In this document: positions 1 to 10,000 of the stretch, piece by piece | Position numbering within the stretch: the stretch's first letter is position 1 | Layout of the letters: the number at the start of each line of letters is the position of its first letter | Assembly (NCBI RefSeq): GCF_000317105.1 | Contig: NC_019693.1 | Span: 620,001 to 684,000, forward strand | DNA: 64,000 nucleotides | Direction of reading: 5' to 3' | Source of the DNA: Oscillatoria acuminata PCC 6304 | Lineage (GTDB): Bacteria; Cyanobacteriota; Cyanobacteriia; Cyanobacteriales; Laspinemataceae | Notes under the pieces: model-generated | Database searches by the model: none | Seen by the model: the letters and a program-made list of their open reading frames with translations, nothing else | What the model was told of the DNA's origin: nothing | Program-made: the position numbers and the translations under genes

Positions 1-2
1 TA

Positions 3-173
3 GTTCAACAACTTCCTCAAGAGGAGCAAATCAAACTCAAACAGGAAATTGATAAACGAATAAACGCCAGGGAAGAAGATTTGTTGACCGTCTTCGATCG
101 CATTGGCAAAAAGGCTCAACAAAAAGGATTAACTGAAGAAATTCTTCAGGAATTACTTGCGGATGAGTCCTAA
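3..173 (+). CDS. Antitoxin-like protein, C-terminal part (5' end outside window)
   Basis: An open frame enters the window from the left and ends in TAA at 171-173. The visible 56 residues are charged and helical (QQLPQEEQIKLKQEIDKRI, then EEILQELLADES). The stop overlaps the start of the PIN-domain frame that follows (ATG at 163), the usual arrangement of a VapB-type antitoxin translationally coupled to its VapC-type toxin. The DNA-binding N-terminus is not in the window, so the antitoxin family cannot be assigned. The call rests mainly on this coupling. Confidence 0.5.
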   Translation, partial: VQQLPQEEQIKLKQEIDKRINAREEDLLTVFDRIGKKAQQKGLTEEILQELLADES

Positions 174-426
174 GCTGATTGTGATTGACACCAATGTTTT
201 AATCAGTGCAGTTTTGAGTCCTGAAGGAACGGCACGAAAAGCCTTTAATCGGGTTTATCAGTGCTTTAAAATTGCTCAAAGTTATGAAACCTATCAAGAA
301 TTAGTAACAAGGATTTACAAGCGTAAATTTGATAAATATATTTCCGATGAAGAACGAGAAGATTTCTTGAGAGTCGTCAAACATTATAGTCAATTTGTCA
401 AGGTGGAATCTCAACTTGAGATTTAA
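163..426 (+). pseudogene. Truncated PIN-domain toxin (VapC-like)
   Basis: The frame opens with LIVIDTNVLISAVLSP, the first acidic strand of a PIN domain. It continues with a second conserved acidic region (SYETYQEL) and the helical KRKFDKYISDEER segment typical of cyanobacterial PIN toxins. It stops after about 88 residues, at the point where family members normally continue into a CRDPKDN-like strand carrying the remaining catalytic acids. No other frame downstream of 426 recovers that half, so the gene is probably inactive, broken by deletion or recombination. ATG at 163 is preferred over a TTG at 157. The stop is followed within about 100 bp by the convergent end of the HlyD-like gene. Confidence 0.6.
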
Positions 427-529
427 TGTCCTCAACGATTTATCGGGATGCTCCGTTAGCTCTAGCAGGAGACCCGATCGCTCAGAGGGCAGGAGATCTA
501 GCGCCAACTGCCCTCTTGTAGACGGGAGA

Positions 530-2554
530 TTATTTAACCGTCTCAATGCTGCGGGTCTGATTCGTCATCCGGCTCAAGAAAATCTGGAGCACACTGCGTC
601 GGCCAATTTTAATATTACCCTGCACAGCCATCCCGGACTGAAGCTCAACTTGCAGTCCATTATTTAACAAGAAAGTTTCACTATCTAAAGTAATCGTTGC
701 GGGGAAGGCATAAAAGCGTCGGGTTTCATCGGGAGGCAACACATCAGAACCAATCGAGGTTAAAGTCCCCCGAACCGTACCATATTCTGTCGCCGGGAAA
801 GCTTCGATACTAATCTCAACCGGGACTCCAGGCTGTCCTTCCGCTCGACTCTTTCGCAGAGCATCTAACACCATTGCAATATCTTGGTTCTGGATATACA
901 TCGATGCTTCGAGTTCGTTATTCGGAACAATTTTTAAGAGCGGTTCCGGGGATTGGGCTAGGGTGACAAATCCGGGAGAATTGGGTTTCAAATCAAACAC
1001 ATACCCATCCACTGGAGCCTTGAGTTCTTGATACTGGAGTTCCAAATTGGCCTTGGCTAACTGTCCGTCAATTTGGGAAATCCGCTTGTCATTTTCTAGT
1101 TTTAAGCGGCTGAGTTGTCCATTAATATCCGCAATTCGTTTTTGATTGTCGGCAATGCGGGTTAACACATCGCGCTGAGAAATGGCTCGGGTATTTTGGA
1201 CCTCTTGACGCGATCGCGACATCGCTACATTCAGCCGCTCTTGTTCACTCAAAAGGCGATCGACTTCGGCAGAACGAGAAAGCACTTCATTTTGCAGGCG
1301 CAAAATTTCTCCTTCCCTTGCCGCAATCTCATTTTCAGCCCGTAAAATTTCTGATTCCCGAGCCGAAATTTCACTCCGAAAACGCAAAAGTTCCTCTTCC
1401 CGTCGGGCAATCTCATCTTCACTTCGTAGGACCTCGGCTTCCCGAGAGGAAATTTCATTTTGCTGGGTCAGAATTTGAGCTTCCTGGGCAGCAAGTTGTT
1501 GCTGGCGACTCAACAATTCCGCTTCCCGATTAGACACTTCCGCTTGAGAGCGCAAAATTTCTTGTTCCTGGCGCTCTTCTTGCAGTTCAGACAATGCCCC
1601 TTCTGCCACCACAGGTTGAATCCGGCCCATAATACTTTGATTCACGGAGAGGCCCTGTTTTGCCGTTTCCAGTTGCGCCCGAGCGGTCGGTATTTGTCGC
1701 CGAGCAGTTTCGAGTTGTTCCAGGGCCCTGGGTAGCTGGCGACGGGCATTTTCCAACCGTTCCCGAGCCTTCGGGAGGTCTTGTTTGGCATTTTCTAGAC
1801 GTTGTTGCGATGCCACAAATTGTCTTTTAGAGTTCTCCAATTGGTCGCTGACGTTGGGCAATTGCCGCTGGGCGCTTTCTAATTGTCTGCGGGCGGTTTC
1901 TAATTGTCCTTGGGAGATGGCAATTTGACCTTGAGCCGTGGGAATTTGGTTGTTCACCTGGTTGAGTTGTTTTTCCAACTCATCTACCCGTAATGACACC
2001 GCTTGTTCCCGCGACTGAGATTCGTTTCGAGAGGCGATTAGTAATTGCTGTTGATTGAGGTCAAAGTCACCTCCATTGCTGGCGACAGCGGCCCCATTGA
2101 GTTGTGCTTGTAAAAATTGTGTTTCCGAAATTAAATTCGCTCGGAGTTTGGTCAGATTTTCCAGTTCTGAACCCGCTTCTCCTACGGTATTCCCACTGAG
2201 TGCGGCTGTAAAAAACTGGTTTTCTCGCATCAGGGCATCTCGTTGTTGCTTGAGAGACTCCACATCAGCTTCAGGACTGGTGGGGTCTAAGGTCAGCAAG
2301 AGTTGGCCTTTTTTCACCAACTGGCCGCCTTGAACATGAATTTCCCGCACCACCCCACTGGTGGGGGGTTTCACTTCAACTATCGCCCCCTGGGGTTCTA
2401 ATTTACCAGAGGTGGCAACGGATTGATCAATTTGTGCCCAAGCTGCCCAGGCAACACCGGAAGCGGTCATCCCCATAATTAACCAGATGAAGACACTAGA
2501 CCAAATCGGGGGGCGTTCTAAGATAACGGGTTGGTCGAAAACTGCTGATTTCAT
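530..2554 (-). CDS. HlyD-family membrane fusion (adaptor) protein of a type I secretion system
   Basis: A 674-residue periplasmic adaptor that would link the inner-membrane ABC exporter to a TolC-like channel. It has a short cytoplasmic N-terminus and one membrane segment at about residues 18-40 (SVFIWLIMGMTASGVAWAAW). The lipoyl half-motifs follow at about 55-95 (VEVKPPTSGVVREIHVQGG and VKKGQLLLTLDPTSPEAD). A very long helical hairpin spans about 95-500, then the second lipoyl half (ELKAPVDGYVFDL) and a beta-barrel. Both arms of the hairpin are built from 14-residue repeats: QLExAxRQLPxA-like in one arm (about 218-303) and ExAAREGEILRLQN-like in the other (about 341-436). At 674 aa it is longer than classical HlyD (about 480 aa). 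It is the last gene of the operon, after the exporter. Confidence 0.9.
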   Translation of the reverse strand: MKSAVFDQPVILERPPIWSSVFIWLIMGMTASGVAWAAWAQIDQSVATSGKLEPQGAIVEVKPPTSGVVREIHVQGGQLVKKGQLLLTLDPTSPEADVESLKQQRDALMRENQFFTAALSGNTVGEAGSELENLTKLRANLISETQFLQAQLNGAAVASNGGDFDLNQQQLLIASRNESQSREQAVSLRVDELEKQLNQVNNQIPTAQGQIAISQGQLETARRQLESAQRQLPNVSDQLENSKRQFVASQQRLENAKQDLPKARERLENARRQLPRALEQLETARRQIPTARAQLETAKQGLSVNQSIMGRIQPVVAEGALSELQEERQEQEILRSQAEVSNREAELLSRQQQLAAQEAQILTQQNEISSREAEVLRSEDEIARREEELLRFRSEISARESEILRAENEIAAREGEILRLQNEVLSRSAEVDRLLSEQERLNVAMSRSRQEVQNTRAISQRDVLTRIADNQKRIADINGQLSRLKLENDKRISQIDGQLAKANLELQYQELKAPVDGYVFDLKPNSPGFVTLAQSPEPLLKIVPNNELEASMYIQNQDIAMVLDALRKSRAEGQPGVPVEISIEAFPATEYGTVRGTLTSIGSDVLPPDETRRFYAFPATITLDSETFLLNNGLQVELQSGMAVQGNIKIGRRSVLQIFLSRMTNQTRSIETVK

Positions 2555-2595
2555 GGGTTTTAGGAGCTAGGTTTTATGAAGGATGGGGGGATGGG

Positions 2596-2703
2596 GGAGA
2601 ATTGGGAGATGGTGGAGAATTGGGAGATGGGGGAGAATTGGGAGATGGGGGAGAATTGGGAGATGGGGGAGAATTGGGAGATGGGGGAGAATTGGGAGAT
2701 GGG
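2596..2703. repeat. 18-bp tandem repeat, six copies
   Basis: Six consecutive copies of an 18-bp unit (ggagaattgggagatggg, with one T for G in the first copy) lie in the 187-bp spacer between the ABC exporter gene and the downstream hlyD-like gene. The forward strand happens to read as a repeated GENWEM peptide, but no plausible gene uses that frame. Confidence 0.95.
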
Positions 2704-2741
2704 GGATTTTGCCCTCATCTCTCATTCTGCCCATTTCATTC

Positions 2742-5700
2742 CTAGACTTGTGATTCCTGTTGTTGGTACAGGCAATAGTAGAGACCTTTGAGGGCCATTA
2801 ATTCATCGTGAGTGCCTTGTTCCACCACTGCGCCTTGGTCCATCATGAGGATGACATCGGCTTTTTTGACCGTAGTCAGACGGTGGGTGATGAAAAAGAC
2901 CGTGCGACCTTTAAAGGCTTCGGCGAGGTTTTCACAAACGAGGCGCTCGGAATTGTAGTCCAGGGCGCTGGTGGCTTCATCCAAAATTAGCAGATGGGGA
3001 TTTTGGAGGACCGTCCGGGCGATCGCAATCCGTTGGCGCTGACCCCCAGATAAGGATGAACCCCGTTCTCCCACAATGGAGTTATATCCATTGGGCAGGG
3101 TCATAATAAACTCATGGGCGACGCCAATTTTGGCGGCTTTAATGATGTCATCGGTAGTGGCATCGGGATTGGTCAAGGCGATATTGTCCTGTACTGACCC
3201 ATTAAACAAGAGAGTATCTTGGAGGACCACACCGATTTGGCTCCGCAGGGAATACAGTTCCACCTTAGATACATCATACCCATCGAGTAAAATCCGACCG
3301 CCCGTGGGTTCATAAAGCCGCTGCAACAGCTTCATCAAGGTACTCTTACCGGAACCACTCTGACCGACAATGCCGACAAACTGACCCGGGTAAAACTCCA
3401 GATTGATGTTTGCCAATTGCAGAGATTTACTCTGGGGAAAGTGGAAGGACACATTTTCAAATCGGACTGCTCCCTCTACCGCAGGCATAGGGATATTGCT
3501 CCGATCCTGTTCATCCGCCTCGGGATGCGCTTCTAAGATGTCTCGCAGACGTTCAACGGACATGGCCGTTTCTTGGAAGGTTTGCCAGACTTGCACGAAG
3601 CGCAGCAGGGACCCGGTGACGTTGGAGGCGATGATCCGGAAGGCGATCAACTGACCCAAGGACATTTGGGGAGGGTCACTCAGAACTAAATGAGCACCGA
3701 CCCACAGGAGGGCGAGTCCAGACCCTTTATTCAGTAAGGTACTGATGGAACTGGCGGTGGTGGAGGTGACGACGGTTTTAAACCCAGCGCTGATATAGCG
3801 AGCATAGCGATCGTACCAACTCCAGCGAGAGGTGAGTTCGATGTTCTGGGCCTTCACGGTTTGAATACCGGAGAGGACCTCCACGAGATAGGACTGGGTA
3901 TCCGCGTAACGCTCGGCCCGTTTGCGTAACAGCCGTTGGACAATGGGTGACACCCCGGCGATTAACAGGGCCATCAGGGGGACAACTGCCAAGGCGACGG
4001 CGGTCATCAACAGACTGTAGGAGAGCATGACGGCGATATAAATCACCGAAAATAAGGCATCGAGAACGACGGTGAGGGCGGTCCCGGTGAGGAATTGGCG
4101 AATTTTTTCCAGTTCGCTCACCCGTCCGGCGAGTTCACCCACGCGCCGTTGGTCAAAGTAGCCTAAGGGGAGTCGCAGCAGGTGGTCGATGACCTGGGAC
4201 CCAAGACTCAAGTCAATTCGGTTGGTGGTGTCTACGAATAAATAGGTGCGTAACCAGGTGAGCGCCCCTTCAAACACGGCGACTAAAACCATCAATAAGC
4301 CGAGGATATTCAGGGTATCTAGGCTTCTTTGACCGATGACTTTATCGATAATCACCTGGGTGATTAGAGGGTTGGCTAACCCAAAGAGTTGAACGAAGAA
4401 GGAGGCGAGGAAGACTTGGACTAGGACACTTTTGTATTTACCAAGTTCGGGGAGGAACCACCAGAAGTTAAAGGTGTCTTGTTTGTCTTCGGCGGGGGGG
4501 ACGAGGAGGAGGACCTGTTCGGTGCCTTCTTTGCCTTCTTCTGTGGGGGTGACGAGTTGCCACTCCTGGATGAATTTTTGGGGTTTGCGGCGAATGATGC
4601 CTTTGGAGGGGATGGCGGCAACGACTTCGCGATCGCTGACGCTGAATAAGAGGGCAAAGCTATTTTCCCAGCGAATCATTGCCGGTGCTTTGAGTCGGGA
4701 AAGGACTTCCACCGGGACGGTGACTAACTGTCCGTTAAATCCCATCATGGCGGCGACGGACCCACAGGATTGCAGGGTCAGTTTGCCGTGGGAGTTGTAT
4801 TGATTTTCCAAGACGCGCTCCACGACGTCCCGGCGCACCCGAATCTGGTATTGTTTCCCCAACATTTGAAAACAGGCCAAAGACCCCTGAATCGGGCCTC
4901 TTCCCCGGATGAAGGGATATTTAACTTTGCCCCGTGGGGTGCTCTCTTCAGCTTCAATTTCTGGGGGCCGATCGGGGGCGTAGGGAATGGGAGGGACTAC
5001 CGTCGGGGTGACAGGGGTCGTGGGGGCGACTGCGCTATGGGAATCGGCGATCGCACCCCCATTGTCCTGGGGAGTCACGGGAGTTCCCGCTACATCAAAC
5101 AGGGGTAAACCTACCACTCTAGCCCCGTCAGGACAAGGGAGCTTGCCAATGGTGTTGGCATCCACTATCAGGCGGCTGCCTCTGTTCAATTCGCCGATGG
5201 TTCCGGTACTGAGAAACCACAGGTGATGGCGATCGAGTTCAGTTAGATTGGCTTTCCCTTTGGGGAGGTTAATGACCACTGCCTGCGGTTGGAATTGCAG
5301 GGTCAAGTCTTTGGCATTAGTAGTCGCATCCGCTCGGCGCTGAAGTTCCCCGGAGAGCAGTTCAAATACCTCATTCAAGGCCGCCTGTTGCTCAAAGGCT
5401 TCTCGGAAGACCTGTTCCGATTTCACCTGTTCTAAGAACGTACTGGCGCGGATGCAGACACAAATCACTTCCCGAGAGGCGATCGCACTATCTACGGCTA
5501 CCCCTCGCACCAAGCTACCCCACCCGAGAATTTCTCCCGGACCGGCTAACCACAAACTGACCATGCTTTGGCTGCGTTGGTCATGGGCCAATTCCCGCAC
5601 CTGGCCCTCGTAAATCACCGCTACTTGAGTCGGCATTTTGCCGAGTTCAAAAATCGGTTGACCCGTCCGATACCGCAACAGTTCGCAATGGGTGGCCAGA

Positions 5701-5789
5701 TTTTCCAAAGCCCGATCGCTAAGGCGATCAAAAGGGGCCGTTTTCTTTAAAAATTCTGAAATTTGAGAGAGATCGATCGTTGATGTCAT
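2742..5789 (-). CDS. Peptidase-domain-type ABC exporter with N-terminal cNMP-binding domain (type I secretion)
   Basis: About 1015 residues. Domains in order: a cyclic-nucleotide-binding-like beta-barrel (about 10-150, with GQPIFELGKMPTQVAVIYEGQV); a linker; a C39-like peptidase domain (about 285-425); a six-helix ABC membrane domain (about 445-745, with QRRVGELAGRVSEL); and a nucleotide-binding domain with Walker A GQSGSGKST, signature LSGGQRQR and Walker B LLILDEATSALD. The C39 domain looks non-catalytic. Glycine stands where the DCG cysteine should be (QGSLACFQML), and the histidine and aspartate motifs are also changed (RWENSFALL, AAIPSKG). It therefore resembles the C39-like substrate-docking domains of RTX exporters. 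ATG at 5789 is preferred because a longer frame would run into the upstream gene; only 20 bp separate them. The RTX protein at about 16-18 kb is a plausible cargo. Confidence 0.9.
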   Translation of the reverse strand: MTSTIDLSQISEFLKKTAPFDRLSDRALENLATHCELLRYRTGQPIFELGKMPTQVAVIYEGQVRELAHDQRSQSMVSLWLAGPGEILGWGSLVRGVAVDSAIASREVICVCIRASTFLEQVKSEQVFREAFEQQAALNEVFELLSGELQRRADATTNAKDLTLQFQPQAVVINLPKGKANLTELDRHHLWFLSTGTIGELNRGSRLIVDANTIGKLPCPDGARVVGLPLFDVAGTPVTPQDNGGAIADSHSAVAPTTPVTPTVVPPIPYAPDRPPEIEAEESTPRGKVKYPFIRGRGPIQGSLACFQMLGKQYQIRVRRDVVERVLENQYNSHGKLTLQSCGSVAAMMGFNGQLVTVPVEVLSRLKAPAMIRWENSFALLFSVSDREVVAAIPSKGIIRRKPQKFIQEWQLVTPTEEGKEGTEQVLLLVPPAEDKQDTFNFWWFLPELGKYKSVLVQVFLASFFVQLFGLANPLITQVIIDKVIGQRSLDTLNILGLLMVLVAVFEGALTWLRTYLFVDTTNRIDLSLGSQVIDHLLRLPLGYFDQRRVGELAGRVSELEKIRQFLTGTALTVVLDALFSVIYIAVMLSYSLLMTAVALAVVPLMALLIAGVSPIVQRLLRKRAERYADTQSYLVEVLSGIQTVKAQNIELTSRWSWYDRYARYISAGFKTVVTSTTASSISTLLNKGSGLALLWVGAHLVLSDPPQMSLGQLIAFRIIASNVTGSLLRFVQVWQTFQETAMSVERLRDILEAHPEADEQDRSNIPMPAVEGAVRFENVSFHFPQSKSLQLANINLEFYPGQFVGIVGQSGSGKSTLMKLLQRLYEPTGGRILLDGYDVSKVELYSLRSQIGVVLQDTLLFNGSVQDNIALTNPDATTDDIIKAAKIGVAHEFIMTLPNGYNSIVGERGSSLSGGQRQRIAIARTVLQNPHLLILDEATSALDYNSERLVCENLAEAFKGRTVFFITHRLTTVKKADVILMMDQGAVVEQGTHDELMALKGLYYCLYQQQESQV

Positions 5790-5809
5790 GATGAAACGTT
5801 CCGAAGCGC

Positions 5810-6550
5810 CTAACCCGCGATAGACTGCAATGACCCGACTTTTTGCACCTGTTCTCGCCACCAATTTTCAAACATCTCGTCGATTAATTGCCGACGCATA
5901 TTGTCGTCCAGTTGGGCTGGAATAAATTTTTCCAATCGAATAATCACAAACCATACATCCAATTGTCGAGGCGGCCAAAGTTGCCCCGGTTGACTAATCG
6001 ACAACAGTTTACCAATTAGGGGATGGGGTTGAGAGACCGCCACAGGTCCCAGTAATCCCCCAGTTCGGCTTTCTGGACCTTTTGAGTATTCGGCAGCCGC
6101 ATCTCCAAAGCTCTGTTCCCCTTCAGAAATCCGAAAGTAGATTTCTTGGGCCAGACCCGCATCCTGAGTCCGAATTAAGGAGTAAACGACTTTATCCAAG
6201 TCGCTTTTGCGGGTCATAAAATAGCTTTGAACTTTTGGCCCCCAGGTTGTTGTCTTGAATTTTTCTATCAATATCTGTCGCACCACAGACTCCTGCATCT
6301 GTTGTTCCGTCATGCCTTGGCTTTTGAGCCACGCCTCCCGGATTTCAGGGGAGGTGAGCTTTTGCTGCACCGCAAAGTCTTCAAGCGCTCTTAAGCGTTC
6401 TTCATCGCTTGCCGTGATATTCGCCTCGGCTATTCCTTGATCTAGGACGACACCCCGACAAAATTGCTGATCTAACTGATACCGCTTTAATAAGGCAGGT
6501 ATGTCTTCGGCTTTAATCGTTATGTCGCCAACTTGGAAAAGGTCACTCAT
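5810..6550 (-). CDS. PpiC-type (parvulin) peptidylprolyl isomerase
   Basis: About 247 residues. The N-terminal helical half resembles the SurA/PrsA chaperone region (DEERLRALEDFAVQQKLTSP). The parvulin domain at about 125-215 shows FGDAAAEYSKGPESRTGGLL and ends near RQLDVWFVIIRLEKF. There is no signal peptide, so it probably acts in the cytoplasm on export substrates. It is the first gene of the secretion operon (isomerase, exporter, adaptor), which suggests it keeps the cargo export-competent. ATG at 6550 is chosen over an upstream TTG because it has an AGAGG ribosome site six bases ahead. Confidence 0.85.
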   Translation of the reverse strand: MSDLFQVGDITIKAEDIPALLKRYQLDQQFCRGVVLDQGIAEANITASDEERLRALEDFAVQQKLTSPEIREAWLKSQGMTEQQMQESVVRQILIEKFKTTTWGPKVQSYFMTRKSDLDKVVYSLIRTQDAGLAQEIYFRISEGEQSFGDAAAEYSKGPESRTGGLLGPVAVSQPHPLIGKLLSISQPGQLWPPRQLDVWFVIIRLEKFIPAQLDDNMRRQLIDEMFENWWREQVQKVGSLQSIAG

Positions 6551-7021
6551 GTTCAACCTCTACAAGACCACAAATATAACCAATCCTAGTTGGCATTGCC
6601 AGCACTTTTTGTTTCCTGAATTGAGTTTGGGTTGGGGTTATGGGCAATTGAGTAATGCTCTCCCATCATAAACAGCCGGTCAAACTCGCTGAAATGGCAC
6701 TCTGGGAACGGTCGATATCAACTTACCCGTTTGGGCTAGATGAAGGCCGGTTGCTAGGATTAAGGATGAACTGCATCCGGAACATTCCCGCGATCGCTCA
6801 TCCCCTCGTTGATCCTGTTGTTCTGTGACCCTTCCCGATTACCGTTGCTGCCCTGAAAAATTTTTTTGACGACTATTTACTATCTTAGTAGATACCCTAT
6901 TGAGTTCTCTCTACTACCGGGGACGCTAGTCAACCGGGATTGGTTTCTTTCCAAAGGTTTCCCACCTTACCCCTGTCATCCTACTTTATGTCCCCCTGGG
7001 TTATTTTTCCTTGAACTGGGT
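6551..7021. other. Intergenic region upstream of the secretion operon
   Basis: No gene is supported here. The stretch must carry the promoter of the secretion operon (minus strand) and the 3' end of the transcript of the 1576-aa gene. An imperfect inverted repeat (aactgggttcaaa / tttgaaccagtt, about 7015-7042) overlaps that gene's stop codon, but no clear T-run follows it, so it is not called a terminator. Confidence 0.5.
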
Positions 7022-10000
7022 TCAAATTTGGGTTTGAACCAGTTTTTCCAAGAGTGCTCCGATTTTGGCGGAATAAGCTCGGGTATCCAGCCAGGGAGCT
7101 GTATTGCCTTGGTGAAGTTGCTGCCGATACTGTTCCCGTTGCCTCGGGTTCGTCGCTAGGGAAACAGCTAAGTCAATGTAGGCAGATTCACTTTGAGCAA
7201 TCCATTTTCCAAGCTGTAACTCTCGCAAGAGGGCAGGCGATCGCCGGGTTTGGGGGGCTTCCCCCTCCCGAACCACCATCGGCAGTCCCATTTCTAACGG
7301 ATCTACCAAGGACAAATCCCCGGTATCTGGATAAGCATCTAAATACAAATCCGCTTGCTGCAAACTGTCTTTCAACTCCTCTAAAGAACTCAACTGCTCT
7401 ATGACTACGAATCGCCTCGGGTCAATTCCATATCCCTGGAAGACCATCCGGGTCTGATTGTCGTAGGGACTGGTGCGATAAAATTTGGCCCCCATTCCTC
7501 CAAACGGATATAACACTAATATCGAATTAGGCACTGCCGCAAGAATTTTGGCCCAGGTTTCCCGAATCTGAGGACCGATTTTATTGGTACTGGCCCCAGA
7601 AATGAAGATGACGGTTTCCTCGGAAGTCCCCCAACGGTGGCGCGTCGGTTGAATTCGCTCTTGTTCCCAGGGTTGGGGGCGCTTAAAACAGAGTCCGGAC
7701 CCTTCCACCGTCACGACTCGTTCCTGATAGTAGTCTTGGAAGCTGGGTCCTACCATCAAATCCCCGGTAATGTAGTAATCCATCTGGCGCAGTCCCGTGG
7801 TGGTGGCAACCCAGGCCCCGGTACATTGGATCCGGGCCAAACGGTGGCAAGCTAATAGGGCAATCTCCGTCGTATGATTCGCAATATCGCTACCAATCAG
7901 CAGAATATCCAAATCATCTTGGCGAATTTTCTCTACTTGTTGCCCTAATTTCTGAGGCAGCTTCACCAAGCTATCGGCACAAGTTTGGCAGCTTTGTTGC
8001 AAGGGGGTCTCTTGAACGGCGATCGCATATAACCGGACCTCAAATTTCTCTCGGTCTAAATGCTCAAAGGCAGCCAAAGTGACCAGGGTTTCCTTCGCCG
8101 CAAAAAAGTTATGTTGCAGAATTCCCAGACGAATTTTCTCCCGAGAAGGAGGACGGGGGGGACAATCATAATCCAGGGGTTGACCCAAAGTTTTCAGGGT
8201 CAATTCCAGAATTTCCCCCCGTTTCTGGGCAATTTCCAATCCATTCCCTTCCCAGGCAGATAGAGCTTTAAAATTATGGGATTGGATAAAACATAAGGCA
8301 ATATAGCGCCACAGGTCGGAATGGGGATTTTGCACCAGATGGGAATGGAGATAATTGACCAATCCTTTAATGTAGTGAAAGTATTGTTCGGGTTCTCCGG
8401 GTTCGGAAAATGCGCTAGGTGCTTCAAATAAAAACTGCCAAAAATCCGGTAAAAACCACTTGGGAATCGCCGCACCGTTATAGGGGATAGGAAGTTGATA
8501 GGCATCCCGATATAACATCGCCACGAGGAAGGATTGCATCGTGTTTGGCTGATCCAATCGGGGGCTAATCTGTGAATTTAATCGTTGGACTAATTCTCTT
8601 TCGCTGTTCGTCAAGGGTTCATTTTTGACCCCTTTATCGAGGAGCATTTTCCCATCGATACCCACGCCACTCAAATAGCTGAGTTTGAGTCGATCGCCCG
8701 TTAAACTCAACCAGCGATCGGCGATTTGCTCTCGCAGGGGCTTTAGACAGGCGGGTTCATACTTCCTGGGCACTTTGCCATCATGCAAAATCGGTTCACT
8801 ATTCCAAGGGTCGTAAGGAATCAGGGATTGAGAGGACAATTGGGGCCGCATGAAGCGGGTTCCCCGGCGATTGAGCATGGATGCGACAAAGGAAAAGGTA
8901 CTATTAGAAATTGCCAGAATATCGCAATGACTGAGTAAGTAAAAATCGGGATAAAAGTCGGCTTTTGGTAAGTCGGCCCCTAGGGATTTAGCAGTAACGG
9001 GTTGATATTCGGCAAAGTGTGGCAGGACTTTTTCGGGTTCATCACTGGCAATGAATAAAACAGGTTGTTCCAGGGTATTCCAGATTTGGGCTAACCAGGT
9101 TTTATACCAGACTAGAGGGGCGATGAAAAAGTAAGAAAAGCCATAATCTTTGAGTCGGATATGTAATCCGACAATGGTTTTACCTTGAAAAAGCAGGCGA
9201 TCGCGCACCGGGTCCAGTTGTTGTTTGACCTCAAAGACAGGTTCAAACAGGCGACAAAACTCATCTTTATATTGGGCATAATACTGAGTATGAAACTGAA
9301 AATACCCCCAAATATCGACATTTTTCAAGGGATTTTCCCGTTTCAAAATCGAGGAATCTTCGGCGCGGGTACTGACATCTTTAACTTCCGGTAAATTTTT
9401 AGACAAGGGGGGGTCTTGATGTCCAAATAAATACTGACCAATCCACTGGGGAGTTTCTATCCGCAGATGATGGGATTGAGCATAAAGTTTCAAAAACCCA
9501 TACTGAAACAGTTGATTGGCAAACCGTCCATTGCTACCCAGAGTAGACAGGGTGATCAGCGGCTTTTTAACATAAAACGCATCCCCCCAGGACGGATGAT
9601 AGGGGGTCACTGTTGCCACGCGCTCAAAGTCGGATTCAGCTAATAATTCATCGATTTGGCCAATTAACTGTGTCCCTTCATACAGTTCTTCGTAATTGAT
9701 TTCGGTATTAATTGCTTCGATATGTTGCAGCAGATTTTTTGCACCTTCAAGGGCTAAAAATTCTGCACCTTGGATATCTAAATTCAATAGATTAAAATCT
9801 GCTGGGTTTAACCCTAATTCTTCCAACAGGGTATCCAAGGTTTTACATTGGACTTGAATTTGATGGGTTTCTTGAATCTCGGGATAATACTCTTTAACCC
9901 GTTTCAGGGGTAAAATAGAACTGGCTGCATCCATTGAGGTAACGTGCAAAGTTGCCGTTCCATTAATATTAGAAATTGCACAATTCACGCTTATCAGGTT

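Noticed and set aside
484-516. Hairpin agagggcag/ctgccctct as a terminator of the secretion operon
   Set aside because: No T-run follows on either strand, and the loop is long.
2576-2791. Forward frame with repeated GENWEM peptide
   Set aside because: It is a by-product of the 18-bp tandem repeat, lies opposite an operon, and has no ribosome site or homology I recognise.
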